This document shows, piece by piece, positions 51,071 through 58,935 of a stretch of 64,000 nt of DNA. The notes below the pieces were generated by a model. It was given only the letters and a program-made list of their open reading frames with translations. It was not told the origin of the DNA and did no database searches. This DNA is from Methylobacterium sp. CB376. GTDB taxonomy: Bacteria; Pseudomonadota; Alphaproteobacteria; Rhizobiales; Beijerinckiaceae. The stretch lies in contig NZ_CP121648.1 in assembly GCF_029714205.1 (NCBI RefSeq), forward strand, positions 1,240,001 to 1,304,000, written 5' to 3'. The position numbers and the translations under genes were made by a program. How positions within the stretch are numbered: the stretch's first letter is position 1; every line of letters starts with the position of its first letter.

Positions 51071-51517
51071 TCAGATAGGCGTGGATCGGGCCGGCGCCGT
51101 GGGCCGACGCGCTGCGAGCGCCGCGTCGAGCGCCCGGCTATTCCGCCATGGGTCGTCACCGCCGCCGACGAAGGTCCACGCGTCGTCGATGACGTCGACG
51201 AGGTAGGCGCCGAATTCCGGATAGCGCTGGCACACCCGCCGCAGCGCCTCGGCCATCGCGATCGTGCCGCCGATGCGGTGCAGCTCGTCGCCCACCGCGG
51301 CGAGGCCCAGCCGAAAGGTGGCCCGGACCGGATCGTCGGCGATGTCGTCGAAGGAGGGCCCCCGGGTCTCGCACCAGGGGCGGAGGCTGTTCTCGATGGG
51401 CGCGTCCTGGTCGTGGGCGATCCGCATCCGCAATTCGAGGACCAAGAGCGCGCGGGTGACCGACACGAGCGCGTCGAAGCACCGGCTGGCGCGGGGGGCG
51501 AGGTCGAAAGCATCCAC
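51071..51517 (-). CDS. Hypothetical protein, paralogue of the 51638 gene
   Basis: 148 residues (MDAFDLAPRASRCFDALVSV). A helical core with DDPVRATFRLGLAAVGDELHRIGGT and MAEALRRVC. The same pattern recurs in the next gene, so the two are paralogues. No family recognised. Minus strand, downstream of the replication genes. Confidence 0.6.
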   Translation of the reverse strand: MDAFDLAPRASRCFDALVSVTRALLVLELRMRIAHDQDAPIENSLRPWCETRGPSFDDIADDPVRATFRLGLAAVGDELHRIGGTIAMAEALRRVCQRYPEFGAYLVDVIDDAWTFVGGGDDPWRNSRALDAALAARRPTAPARSTPI

Positions 51518-51637
51518 GTCGGTTCTCCGGTTCGAGGTGCGGCCGTGGACGGCCGCAATGGGGTCGCGGGTGGGATCGGACGTCGGCGGTCGGGAACGCC
51601 GTTCAGCGGGCTGTGGGGCGGGCTCCTGGCCTACGGC

Positions 51638-52093
51638 TCAGGTCCACCACACGTCGCCGCTGGCCTTGTCGCCAACGCCATCCCATCGGGCCGCAACCAG
51701 TGACCGTACCCGTCCCGCGGGGTGGTCGGCGTTCTCGGCCACGCGTTCCAGCGTCGTGTGCATCAGGGCGGTGCCGCCGATCCGGGCGAGGTGGGTGCCG
51801 ACGTCGCGGATGGCGCGGTCGAGGGCATGGCCGACCGGGTCCTCAAGCAGGGTGTCGAGGCCCCGGCGCGCGAGCCCGCGGCGGCACTCGTCGGGCGTGA
51901 GGAACTTGTAGGTGGGCCGCTCGCCTCGGGCGCGACGTGCATCGGCGACGCGGGCCTCGTAGTCGATGCGCGTCGCGGCGAGGAAGGCGAGCACGTGCTC
52001 CAGCCCGGCGACGTCGTCGCGCTGCTGCTGGGTCAGGGCGTCCGGCGCAGGCGATCGGCCCGGCCGGCGGGTGGTGTTCGATGTCGTGGGCAT
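51638..52093 (-). CDS. Hypothetical protein, paralogue of the 51071 gene
   Basis: 151 residues. The core EDPVGHALDRAIRDVGTHLARIGGT with MHTTLERVAENADH matches the downstream gene at DPVxxA, VGxxLxRIGGT and M...LxRV. The N-terminus has a helical QQQRDDVAGLEHVLAFLA. Lies just below the candidate origin. Function unknown; a pair of small helical paralogues in a satellite could form a heterodimer. Confidence 0.6.
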   Translation of the reverse strand: MPTTSNTTRRPGRSPAPDALTQQQRDDVAGLEHVLAFLAATRIDYEARVADARRARGERPTYKFLTPDECRRGLARRGLDTLLEDPVGHALDRAIRDVGTHLARIGGTALMHTTLERVAENADHPAGRVRSLVAARWDGVGDKASGDVWWT

Positions 52094-52340
52094 GGTGATC
52101 CCGTCGAGAGGAATGAGGCCCGGGGGCGGGTTGGGCGGGCCGGTTCGGGTTGGCCCTGGGGGTTGGGATGACGGATGACGGATCGTGACGGATCTTCCGT
52201 ATCGGCCTTCACGCGCGCCCGCGCGGGCGCGCGCGTGAGGCGGGAAGGGTTTAATCCGTCATGATCCGTCATCCGTCATTCCTGGCTTGATCCCCCTGCC
52301 CAGCGGGGCACACCGGGCAGGGGGAAGATATCTCGTCAGA
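52094..52340. other. Candidate replication origin region of the element
   Basis: 247 bases after the helicase gene. It contains an inverted array of TGACGGA repeats and a long GC palindrome, described in the next entry. No coding frame of interest. Confidence 0.6.
52168..52279. other. Iteron-palindrome structure, candidate origin of replication
   Basis: Left arm 52168-52192 holds three TGACGGA units; the right arm 52255-52279 is its reverse complement with one mismatch. Between them lies a perfect 22-bp GC palindrome, CGCGCGCCCGC then GCGGGCGCGCG, at 52212-52233. It lies 62 bp downstream of the D5/P4-type helicase stop. Satellite and P4-type origins commonly sit by the primase gene and bear iterons; replication function is inferred. 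Confidence 0.55.
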
Positions 52341-53744
52341 TCAAGCGTTTAGCGGGAAGTCGGGGCACGGCTTGAGCCGGATGCCAGAGAACCCCCGTCC
52401 CGTCGCGCCGCGGATCTGCGGGAAGCCACGGCCCGCGATCTTCGGGCTGAACACCTTCTGCGCTTCGGCCTCTTCGCCGTTCACAAGCGCGTAGCTCTTC
52501 CAAGCGTTGTACAGCTCGGTAGAGCCTACGGTCAGACGATCGTTACCGGGGTCCAGGTCACACTTTTCTGCCAGGAACTGTCCGAGGAGGTCCTGCCCCG
52601 AGAAGTACTCTTCGGTATTGTCCTCAACGGCCTTGGGGCTGATCAAGCGGTTCGCCTGCCAGTCAAGGCAGCCATCGATCATCCAGCGCAGGATGCCCGG
52701 CCACTCCGCTTCCAGCTTCTTCGGAAGGTCAGGATCGCGCTTCTCCTTCGGCACGTCGTTGTTGAACGGCACGACGATCAAGCGACGCCGCATCGCCTGA
52801 TCGACGTTGCGCAGGCTCGGCCGGTTATTGCCCATCACGAAGAGCTTGAACTGCGGCAGGAACTCGAACTCATCCTGGCGCATGAACCGCGCCTTGATCC
52901 GGTCCCCGCCGGTCAGGGCCTTGATCCGCGCCTCCGCCCACTCCCGGCCGCCCTCGGTCTCGCTCGCCGTCACCAGGCGCTTGCCGCGCAGGGCCGCGAT
53001 CTCGGTCGGATGCCGGTCGTGCTTGGCCGCGGTCAGGGCCTCCATAGCGACCACGGTCGCATAGTCCTTCAGGATGCCGAGGGCGGTGCCGATCAGGACC
53101 CCCTTGCCGTTGCCGCCCTTGCCCTCACCGAAGACGAACCGCTGTTCCGTCGTGTCGCCGGTCAGGCAGTAGCCGCACCACTGCTGCAGGAACCGAACCG
53201 TCTCGGTGTCGCCCCCGAAGGTCTCGTCGAGGAACTGCAGGAACTGGGGGCACTCCGCGGTGTCGGCCGGCGCCACGGCGGTGGTCCGGGTGATCATGTC
53301 GGACTGGAGCGCGGGCCGCAGCTCGCCCGTCCTGAGGTCGATGGTCCCGCCCGGCGTGCCGAGCAGGTACGGGTCGAGGTCCCAATCCTCGTAGACGGTC
53401 ACGAGGCGTGGGTCGGTCTTCGCGAAGGTCTCGACGTTCGCGGCGAAGGCGACCTTCGAGTGCGTCACTCGCAAGTGCCCCGGGGCCTCCTGTGCCACCC
53501 GGCGGGCCAGCTCGCGTGCGTACTGGAACGCGCGCTTGACCTTATCGGTCTCCCAGATCGTCCCGGTCCAGTGAAGCCAGGTCTTGCTGTCGACGTTGTA
53601 CCGAAGAAACCCCTCGAACTGTTTTGCGAACTCAAGAGCGACGCCGTCTTCGGTGATCAGATCCTCGTCGGATGAAGTTGCAGCCTCGCGAAGTTTGGCC
53701 TGCTTCTCGGCAAGGCTAATAATCCTGCTCTCAGAGCCCGACAT
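52341..53744 (-). CDS. D5/P4-type primase-helicase
   Basis: 467 residues from ATG 53744. N-terminal D5_N-type part (FLRYNVDSKTWLHWTGTIW), then the SF3 helicase domain with Walker A GEGKGGNGKGVLIG, Walker B-like KRLVTASETEGG, and sensor region FKLFVMGNNRPSLR, with RRRLIVVPFNND. It unwinds DNA for element replication. It overlaps the prim-pol gene by 14 nt, so the two make a replication module, as in many satellites and prophages. C-terminus contains a winged-helix-like region. Confidence 0.88.
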   Translation of the reverse strand: MSGSESRIISLAEKQAKLREAATSSDEDLITEDGVALEFAKQFEGFLRYNVDSKTWLHWTGTIWETDKVKRAFQYARELARRVAQEAPGHLRVTHSKVAFAANVETFAKTDPRLVTVYEDWDLDPYLLGTPGGTIDLRTGELRPALQSDMITRTTAVAPADTAECPQFLQFLDETFGGDTETVRFLQQWCGYCLTGDTTEQRFVFGEGKGGNGKGVLIGTALGILKDYATVVAMEALTAAKHDRHPTEIAALRGKRLVTASETEGGREWAEARIKALTGGDRIKARFMRQDEFEFLPQFKLFVMGNNRPSLRNVDQAMRRRLIVVPFNNDVPKEKRDPDLPKKLEAEWPGILRWMIDGCLDWQANRLISPKAVEDNTEEYFSGQDLLGQFLAEKCDLDPGNDRLTVGSTELYNAWKSYALVNGEEAEAQKVFSPKIAGRGFPQIRGATGRGFSGIRLKPCPDFPLNA

Positions 53745-54669
53745 AGCGCGCCTCCATCTTGCGGATCTGCGCTCGGGCGATCTTCTCGACGACGCTGGTG
53801 ACCTCGTCCTCTTCAAGGGGTGGGCTGAACCGCATCTCGTTCCAGCACTGCAGGAGCTGATGCACCACTTCGAAGTCGACGTGTCGGCAGATGAGATAGC
53901 CGGCGAGCTTGGCGACGGCGGTGTTGCGTCCGCCTTCGGTGACGCCTTCGGTCACCAGCTCGCGCCACTCCGACACGGGTCGCGCCGCCTTGCGCTCGGG
54001 CTTGGCGAGGCGTGCCGCCATCCACTCGGGCAGTGGGGCGACGGGTGCCCCCCGGAGCGGGTGGTGCTCGGCCGACCACTCGTAGCGACCGCCGGAGATG
54101 TGGTCGCTGCCCACGGCGACGATGTAGCCGCCCGCGCCGCGCACATCGAGGCCGTGCCCCAAGGGGCTGTTCGGGTCGCCGTAGCACCCCACCGTGACGC
54201 CGGCCGGCGGTCGGAAGAAGATGTGCTGCCCACCGCCGCCGGTCCTGGCCCGCACCGTGTGGGGCAGAGGCCCGTGCTCGGCCTCCAGGGCCGCCAGGGT
54301 CGCGTCACCGCCGTGCCGGGGGTCGACGTCGATGATCGTGACCTTGCCCGTGGCCATGCCGATGTTGGCGCCCGGCACGGCCTCGAACCACTGGCGCACG
54401 GCTCGCGTATCGGTCGTGGCGTCCTTGAAGCCGCTCGGCGCGAAGCGGGCCATCGGGTGCTTGCCCGGGTGCCGGCAGTTGGGGTTCCCGCACGTGCACG
54501 CGAGCGATCCGTCGTCTGCCCTCAGGATGCCGTGTAACGGAAACACCGGGGCACCATTCTCGGCGAGCCACGACGCGATGCTAGTCCGCCCCGCGTTCAC
54601 AGGAGGCGCGACAAGATTTTCAGCGCCCGCGTCTTGACGCGGCGCCGAAACAACGTTAGATCTTTTCAT
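53731..54669 (-). CDS. Bifunctional DNA primase/polymerase (prim-pol, AEP family)
   Basis: 312 residues. The AEP-type prim-pol domain shows GIDVDPRHGG-like VTIIDVDPRHGG (metal Asp pair), TGGGGQHIFFRPP (catalytic His region), and LGHGLDVRGAGGYIVAVGS. A small Cys cluster (CTCGNPNCRHPGKHP) near the N-terminus may bind zinc. The C-terminal ~90 residues are helical (primase C-terminal-like). It primes DNA synthesis with the SF3 helicase encoded next. Confidence 0.87.
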   Translation of the reverse strand: MKRSNVVSAPRQDAGAENLVAPPVNAGRTSIASWLAENGAPVFPLHGILRADDGSLACTCGNPNCRHPGKHPMARFAPSGFKDATTDTRAVRQWFEAVPGANIGMATGKVTIIDVDPRHGGDATLAALEAEHGPLPHTVRARTGGGGQHIFFRPPAGVTVGCYGDPNSPLGHGLDVRGAGGYIVAVGSDHISGGRYEWSAEHHPLRGAPVAPLPEWMAARLAKPERKAARPVSEWRELVTEGVTEGGRNTAVAKLAGYLICRHVDFEVVHQLLQCWNEMRFSPPLEEDEVTSVVEKIARAQIRKMEARYVGL

Positions 54670-54686
54670 GGAAATTGACTTTCAAT

Positions 54687-54715
54687 AGCCCCGCCAGCCT
54701 CCGCTGAGCGGGGCT
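54687..54715. terminator. Stem-loop upstream of the replication genes
   Basis: AGCCCCGC ... GCGGGGCT, an 8-bp stem with a 13-nt loop, followed by ctttcttt on the plus strand. It lies between the AlpA-like gene and the prim-pol gene. On the minus strand there is no T-run, so an attenuator rather than a terminator is possible. Confidence 0.5.
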
Positions 54716-54813
54716 GCTTTCTTTGGCAAGCTACGGCAGGGTACACGTGTAGACATGCCCCGGTGACGAGGCGGCTTCGGTTTTTCTCCTAGGGCGTGTC
54801 GGGGTGGGCCGGT

Positions 54814-55086
54814 CTACTGCGCGGTGCGGGGCGCTCCGGTAGGAAGGGCCAACATCTCGCGCAGAGCGAGCGTGGGCACGCGATAGCTACGGCCGAGCTT
54901 TACTGCCGGGATCTCTCCGCGGACAATCGCGGCGCGCGCAGCCGCCAAGCTTAGATCGAGCACTTCGGCCGCGGTCTTGGCGTCGACGCTCGGTCGGGTC
55001 AATACGCGGGTAATCGCGTCGTGTTCGGTCGCCTTCCTCTTGATGAAGGCACGGGCCCGGGCCATCCGGGTGGCAGCATCGTTCAA
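54814..55086 (-). CDS. HTH DNA-binding protein (AlpA/excisionase-like)
   Basis: 90 residues starting at a TTG (55086) that has a strong ribosome site, ggagg, 8 nt away; an ATG at 55065 is an alternative. The HTH lies in AKTAAEVLDLSLAAARAAIVRG and IPAVKLGRSYRVPTLALREML. A small excisionase-like regulator that could control replication or excision. It precedes the prim-pol gene, same strand. Confidence 0.7.
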   Translation of the reverse strand: MNDAATRMARARAFIKRKATEHDAITRVLTRPSVDAKTAAEVLDLSLAAARAAIVRGEIPAVKLGRSYRVPTLALREMLALPTGAPRTAQ

Positions 55087-55429
55087 ACTCAGGTCCTCCG
55101 AAATTGCGCCAAGCTCGGGCGCTCAGAGGAGAGTGGGAGCTGTCACGTCCCGTTGCAAGCATGATCTTGCGACCCCTTACGTCAAACAGCTTCCCTAAAC
55201 GGCTGGCACATCCGCGAAATCGGCTGGCACATGGCTGGCACAAGATGACTGGCCCATCTAGTCTTGCGCGGCACCTCAGAGCGCAAAGCCGCATCGCCGC
55301 AACGGCTTAGCGGCGATGCGGAGTTGCGGGGCCGAGCGAACGCACCGGGCGACCAGCTCCGATACGGGATGCCGATATGTCGCACCCCGATCAGACACAA
55401 GATCTAGTGGGTTCCGGTCCGCTCGGGCC
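55087..55429. other. Intergenic region with repeats and a hairpin
   Basis: 343 bases. GGCTGGCACA occurs three times at 55201, 55222 and 55233. A perfect 12-bp stem, CCGCATCGCCGC ... complement, with a 9-nt loop, lies at 55289-55321, past the stop of the gene at 55430. The repeats lie in the upstream region of the AlpA-like gene and may be binding sites. Confidence 0.55.
55201..55242 (+). repeat. Three direct repeats of GGCTGGCACA
   Basis: Exact 10-mers at 55201-55210, 55222-55231 and 55233-55242, upstream of the AlpA-like gene. The spacing of 21 bases between the first two is two helical turns, so protein binding on one DNA face is plausible. Confidence 0.65.
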
Positions 55430-55813
55430 CTATCCCTGCCGCTGTCTCCTAACTTCGGCGAGGTCGATGACCGCGCCGCCGCCGATCCACCGCCCGGTCT
55501 CGGCGTGGTGGCGCCAACGCATCAGGTGGATCGCCTCCCACTCCGCGCCGTCTCGCGGTTCACGGCTCGCGATCTCGCGCATGACGGCGAGACGGCGGTC
55601 GGCATCATCATCCCACGCGAGGGCCAGGCGCTGGTACAGGGCTATGTCCTGGGCGTCATCGGGCAGCTCCAGGATGCACTTCTCGGCGGACCGCGCCCGG
55701 GCCGTGAATGCCTCATAGAACAAGAGCAGTTCGCCGAGGCCGAGCAAATCTAGGTCCAACGTGCGTGAGGACTCGACTCGACTGGTTGAAGCGCTAATTA
55801 CTGTTTGAGCCAT
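55430..55813 (-). CDS. Hypothetical phage protein
   Basis: 127 residues. Helical, with LLGLGELLLFYEAFTARARS, LPDDAQDIALYQRLALAWDDD, AEWEAIHLMRWRHHAETGRW. No family recognised. It is divergently oriented from the RHH-like gene at 56128, with a palindrome (55929-55945) between. Could be the first gene of the left-reading transcription unit. Confidence 0.5.
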   Translation of the reverse strand: MAQTVISASTSRVESSRTLDLDLLGLGELLLFYEAFTARARSAEKCILELPDDAQDIALYQRLALAWDDDADRRLAVMREIASREPRDGAEWEAIHLMRWRHHAETGRWIGGGAVIDLAEVRRQRQG

Positions 55814-56127
55814 GGTCGTACCCTAGTCCGACTGTGGTTAGACCCGACCGTGGCCTGCCAGCTCCGGTCGGGTCGCCTGTTCATGGCACCCGAGCCTGTG
55901 TACAGCAATCGTTAAAAAGGATTAGGCTACCGACAATTTGTCGGTCGAATATACGGGCACTTCCGCCCACCTTCAGCAGGATACGCGCGCGTCACCTAAC
56001 TTAGTCACCTAACAGGCGTTGGAGTTAGTTGACAGACACTGGCCGCCCGCCTTGTATGATCTCCACGACTGCTTGACACGCAACTCCACCGCTGCTCTCA
56101 ATCATGCCGGCAGCAAGGGAGGCGTGT
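55814..56127. promoter_or_regulatory. Divergent control region of the element
   Basis: 314 bases, AT-rich in places. ACCGACAA-t-TTGTCGGT, a perfect 17-bp palindrome, lies at 55929-55945. Two direct repeats of gtcacctaac lie at about 55990 and 56003. Both look like regulator sites and would suit an integrase/early gene switch, but no binder is known. Confidence 0.5.
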
Positions 56128-56319
56128 GTGACACGACTGAGACGACCCGACCCACCCGACAATCATTCGTTCGTCCGCAAGCAATTGACCGTGTCGCCGG
56201 CCTGGTTGCGCCAGGTCGACAACTGGCGGCGGTCGCAACCGATCATCCCGTCATGGAAGGCGGCCGTGTGTACGCTCGTCGAGCGCGGGCTCGCGGCCGA
56301 TGCCGCGGGGCGGCGATGA
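56128..56319 (+). CDS. Small ribbon-helix-helix-like protein
   Basis: 63 residues from GTG 56128 (ribosome site gggagg). The pattern QLTVSPAWLRQVDNWRR, then PSWKAAVCTLVERGLAA resembles CopG/Arc ribbon-helix-helix regulators. The ORF is open back to an ATG at 56104. Small DNA-binding proteins just before integrase genes often act as control factors. Modest confidence. Confidence 0.45.
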   Translation: MTRLRRPDPPDNHSFVRKQLTVSPAWLRQVDNWRRSQPIIPSWKAAVCTLVERGLAADAAGRR

Positions 56320-56506
56320 TCGTAGCGGAGAGCCGGGCAGACGTTACTGTGACTCGGAACGAAAATCGCGCTGCTACCTGTCGCCGTGTTCAGTCTCCAT
56401 GTCGGGTTCAGCCCGCTTTGGGCCAATTTCTGCCGAGTTCGAGCAGCACAGTGTCTTGAAGTAGGTGGATATTCGCCTCAAGTAATCTGCAGGATCGCGA
56501 TTGGCG

Positions 56507-56848
56507 ATGACCCGCGCCGGCCTCCTCACGCCTATGCAAGCCGCGGCCTACCTCGGGATTTGCCGGGAGACACTGCGCGCCCACGTCAAGCACGGCGACC
56601 TTTCCTACATCGACATTGGCCGCGGTACTGTGCGGCGTCGGATGATGTTTCATCCCGACGATCTCGCTGCATTCATCGAGGCAAGGAGACAACGCCAGTG
56701 TCAATCTACAAACCCAAAAGCAGACCGTACTACCTCTATGATTTCCAGCTCGGCGGTCATCGATTTCACGGCTCTACGCGCTGCACGAGCAAGCGCGAAG
56801 CCGAAGCTTTTGAAAAAGAGCGCCGCAAAGAAGCGGCAGAGCAAATAG
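56507..56848 (+). CDS. HTH excisionase-like protein overlapping the integrase gene
   Basis: 113 residues from ATG 56507 (an ATG at 56501 adds two). HTH_17/MerR-like: AGLLTPMQAAAYLGICRETL, VKHGDLSYIDIGRGTVRRRM, FHPDDLAAFIEARR. It is likely an excisionase or recombination directionality factor. Its 3' 151 bases overlap the integrase gene in a different frame, so its last ~50 residues are encoded in the overlap; that tail is low-complexity and may not matter. Confidence 0.7.
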   Translation: MTRAGLLTPMQAAAYLGICRETLRAHVKHGDLSYIDIGRGTVRRRMMFHPDDLAAFIEARRQRQCQSTNPKADRTTSMISSSAVIDFTALRAARASAKPKLLKKSAAKKRQSK

Positions 56849-57801
56849 CAGACGCACGATCTCTAGGCCGACAGCCGATGACCTTCGGGGTCGCGGCAAC
56901 CCGGTACTGGAACGAGGTCGGCCAACATGTGAAGTCGCGAGCGAACCTCCTGCCGGTTCTGTCTTGGCTTCAGATCGAAATCGGCAACCATCGCCCCCTC
57001 AAAGCGGTCGATGGCCGCCTCGTTGCGGCGTTGGTGGCGAAACGTCGGGCCTGCAAAACGCGCACCGGCACGGTGCTGAAGCCGGCGACAGTGAACAGGG
57101 TAACGGACGTGCTGCGCACGATCGTGTTTCGGGCGGAGCGCGTCTGGGGGGAGCCCGTCACGGCAGTCGATTGGCGCAGGTATCGGCTCAAGCAACCGCA
57201 GGAGCGAGTGCGCGAACTGCGCGAGGATGAGGAGGCGAGGATGTTTGCCGTCCTCCGCGAGGACTACCACCCCATCGTCCGCTTCGCGCTGTTGACCGGC
57301 TGCCGGCTTGCCGAGTGCGTGAACCTGCGTTGGGCGGACGTGGATTGGGGCGGCCGTCAGATCTGGATCCGGGGCAAGGGCGACAAGCTGGCGACCATCC
57401 CGCTGTCACCGACCGTGCGCGAGCTTTTGTGCACACTCCGGGAGCACGACTCGGAGGTCGTCTTCACCTACCAGGTCCGGAACGGCGGCCGGGAAGTTCG
57501 GAAGGGCGCGCGCCGGCCGATCACCTACGAGGGCCTGAAGACGGCGTTCGGGAGGGCCGTGAAGCCGATCCTGCCCGACTACCGGTTCCACGATAACCGC
57601 CACACCGCGGCGACGCGGATCCTGCGCGCATCCGGCAACCTCCGGGTTGCGCAGGCGCTGCTTCGGCACTCAAACATCTCCACGACGACGAAGTACGCCC
57701 ACGTGATGCAAGACGACGTCGTCGCCGCCATGGAAGCGGCGGTGCGTGGGGCGGGCGGAGCGAAAAGTCCCGACCGATCCCCGACGCCGGCTGTACATTA
57801 G
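56698..57801 (+). CDS. int: Tyrosine recombinase (integrase)
   Basis: 367 residues from GTG 56698, with ribosome site aaggag 9 nt before it. Catalytic residues are all present: Arg203 in LLTGCRLAEC, a Lys in GKGDKLATIPL, His298 and Arg301 in RFHDNRHTAAT, His324 in LLRHSNIS and Tyr333 in TTKYAHVM. It cuts att sites in gspE and integrates or excises the element. Its stop lies 51 bases from the right att core, as in most prophages. A longer ORF to 56386 is spurious. Confidence 0.92.
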   Translation: MSIYKPKSRPYYLYDFQLGGHRFHGSTRCTSKREAEAFEKERRKEAAEQIADARSLGRQPMTFGVAATRYWNEVGQHVKSRANLLPVLSWLQIEIGNHRPLKAVDGRLVAALVAKRRACKTRTGTVLKPATVNRVTDVLRTIVFRAERVWGEPVTAVDWRRYRLKQPQERVRELREDEEARMFAVLREDYHPIVRFALLTGCRLAECVNLRWADVDWGGRQIWIRGKGDKLATIPLSPTVRELLCTLREHDSEVVFTYQVRNGGREVRKGARRPITYEGLKTAFGRAVKPILPDYRFHDNRHTAATRILRASGNLRVAQALLRHSNISTTTKYAHVMQDDVVAAMEAAVRGAGGAKSPDRSPTPAVH

Positions 57802-57852
57802 GAAGCGAAAACCCTATCACTAGAGACACTTCACACGCGGGAGCACCGAGGG

Positions 57853-57868
57853 ACGCTCTCGCCGTGGG
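57853..57868 (+). other. attR core of the integrated element
   Basis: acgctctcgccgtggg. It pairs with attL at 37294-37309 (ACGCTCTnnnCGTGGG). It lies 51 bases after the integrase stop. The crossover falls within or beside the 7-bp identity, since the chromosomal reading frame is restored by joining there. Confidence 0.8.
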
Positions 57869-58733
57869 CGGTCGGCAGGGTCGAGATGCGGATGTCGACG
57901 TCCTGGCCGCGATCCGCCACCCTCATGCGGCCGTCCTGGGGCAGGCGCCGCTCGGCGATGTTGAGCCCGGACAGGATCTTGATGCGGGTCGTGAGCGGCA
58001 GCTGCACGCTGCGGGCGAGGCGCTCGGCCTCGACCAGCACGCCGTCGATCCGGTAGCGGACGCGCACCTCCGCCTCCTCGGCCTCCAGGTGGATGTCGGA
58101 GGCCTGGAGCTCGAAGGCCTTGCGCACGAGGCGGGCGGCGAGCCGCACGATCGGCGCCTGGCTCGCCACGTCCTGCAGGCGGGCGAGGTCGTCGTCGAGC
58201 CCCTCGCCCGCCTCCGCCTCGCCGGCATCGCCGTAGACGGCCCGGTGCAGGCGCTCGAAGGCGCTCGGCCCGACGAGGCGCGGGGCGACCCGGCGGTCGG
58301 TGAGGTGGGCGAGGGCGGCGGGGATCTCCGGATCGAGCGCGTCGACGAGCCCGACCGCGAGGGTCTCCGCATCCGCCGCGAGGGGCAGCACCCGGGCCCG
58401 GGCGCAGTACTCGGCGGTGATCAGCTCCGGCAGGACCGGCTCGGCCGGCAGGTCCTCCTCGCGCAGGATCGGCAGGCCGGTCGCCTCGGCGAGCGCCGTG
58501 ACCAGTGTGGTCTCGTGGACGAGGCCGAGTTCGGTCAGCAGCACCGGGAGCGGGCGGCGGCCCGGCAGGTCGAGGGCGGCGAGCGCGCGCTCCAGGCCGG
58601 CCGCGTCGAGCACCTGCATGCCCGCGAGGTCGTGGAGGAGCCGGCGGGCGGGGTCGGCTCCGTCTCGGTCGGCGCCGCGCCGGTCCGGCCGGGGCCGCCG
58701 CGGCCGCGTCTTGCCGGTCCAGATCGTCAGCAT
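57860..58733 (-). pseudogene. gspE: GspE secretion ATPase, 5' part (N-terminal domains)
   Basis: 291 codons from ATG 58733 (MLTIWTGKTRPRRP). The N-terminal T2SSE domain (LLTELGLVHETTLVTALAEATG, LPILREEDLPAEPVLPELI) and the start of the ATPase domain (VRKAFELQASDIHLEAEE, RYRIDGVLVEAERLA, RLPQDGRMRV) end at DIRISTLPTAHGES. There the element interrupts it; the frame reads four element residues (VPRCSRV) and stops. Fused to 36441-37300 it gives a 577-residue GspE. Its promoter and start are intact. Confidence 0.9.
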
Positions 58734-58935
58734 GCGGCCTCCTGCCCGAGAGGAAGCGGCCCGTCCGGCCCGCAAGCAAATCTAAAGGCCGGGCAGTTAA
58801 GGATTGACACCGGCGGAGGGCGCGGCGCGGCCGCAGGGGGAGGCGAGATGAGGCGGATCCCGGTCCCGGTGCTGACCCTGGGGAGGCGCTGAGCGTGCGC
58901 GCCCCGCACGGGTTCCAGGCCCTCGCGGCCTCGCC
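58734..58935. other. Upstream flank of gspE, ending at the duplication junction
   Basis: 202 bases of chromosome upstream of gspE. It contains ggggag before a short ATG frame of 14 codons on the plus strand (58848) and a GTG frame at 58895; either could be the first codons of a gene truncated by the junction. Nothing can be identified. The sequence then changes at 58935/58936 into the 5' part of the DUF1491 gene. Confidence 0.5.

Larger units (their letters stand above)
37294..57859. mobile_element. Integrated phage-satellite-like element inserted in gspE (about 20.6 kb)
   Basis: Bounded by copies of the core acgctct at 37294-37300 and 57853-57859, inside gspE. Gene content: HTH protein and HigBA at the left; DUF4160/DUF2442 pair; tail/lysis-like protein; MucR-like regulator; Nu1-like HTH; prohead protease; several HTH proteins; P4/D5 helicase and prim-pol; AlpA-like protein; integrase at the right end reading outward. 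No major capsid, portal, large terminase or tail fibre gene is visible. A satellite that uses a helper phage, or a decayed prophage, both fit. Confidence 0.88.
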
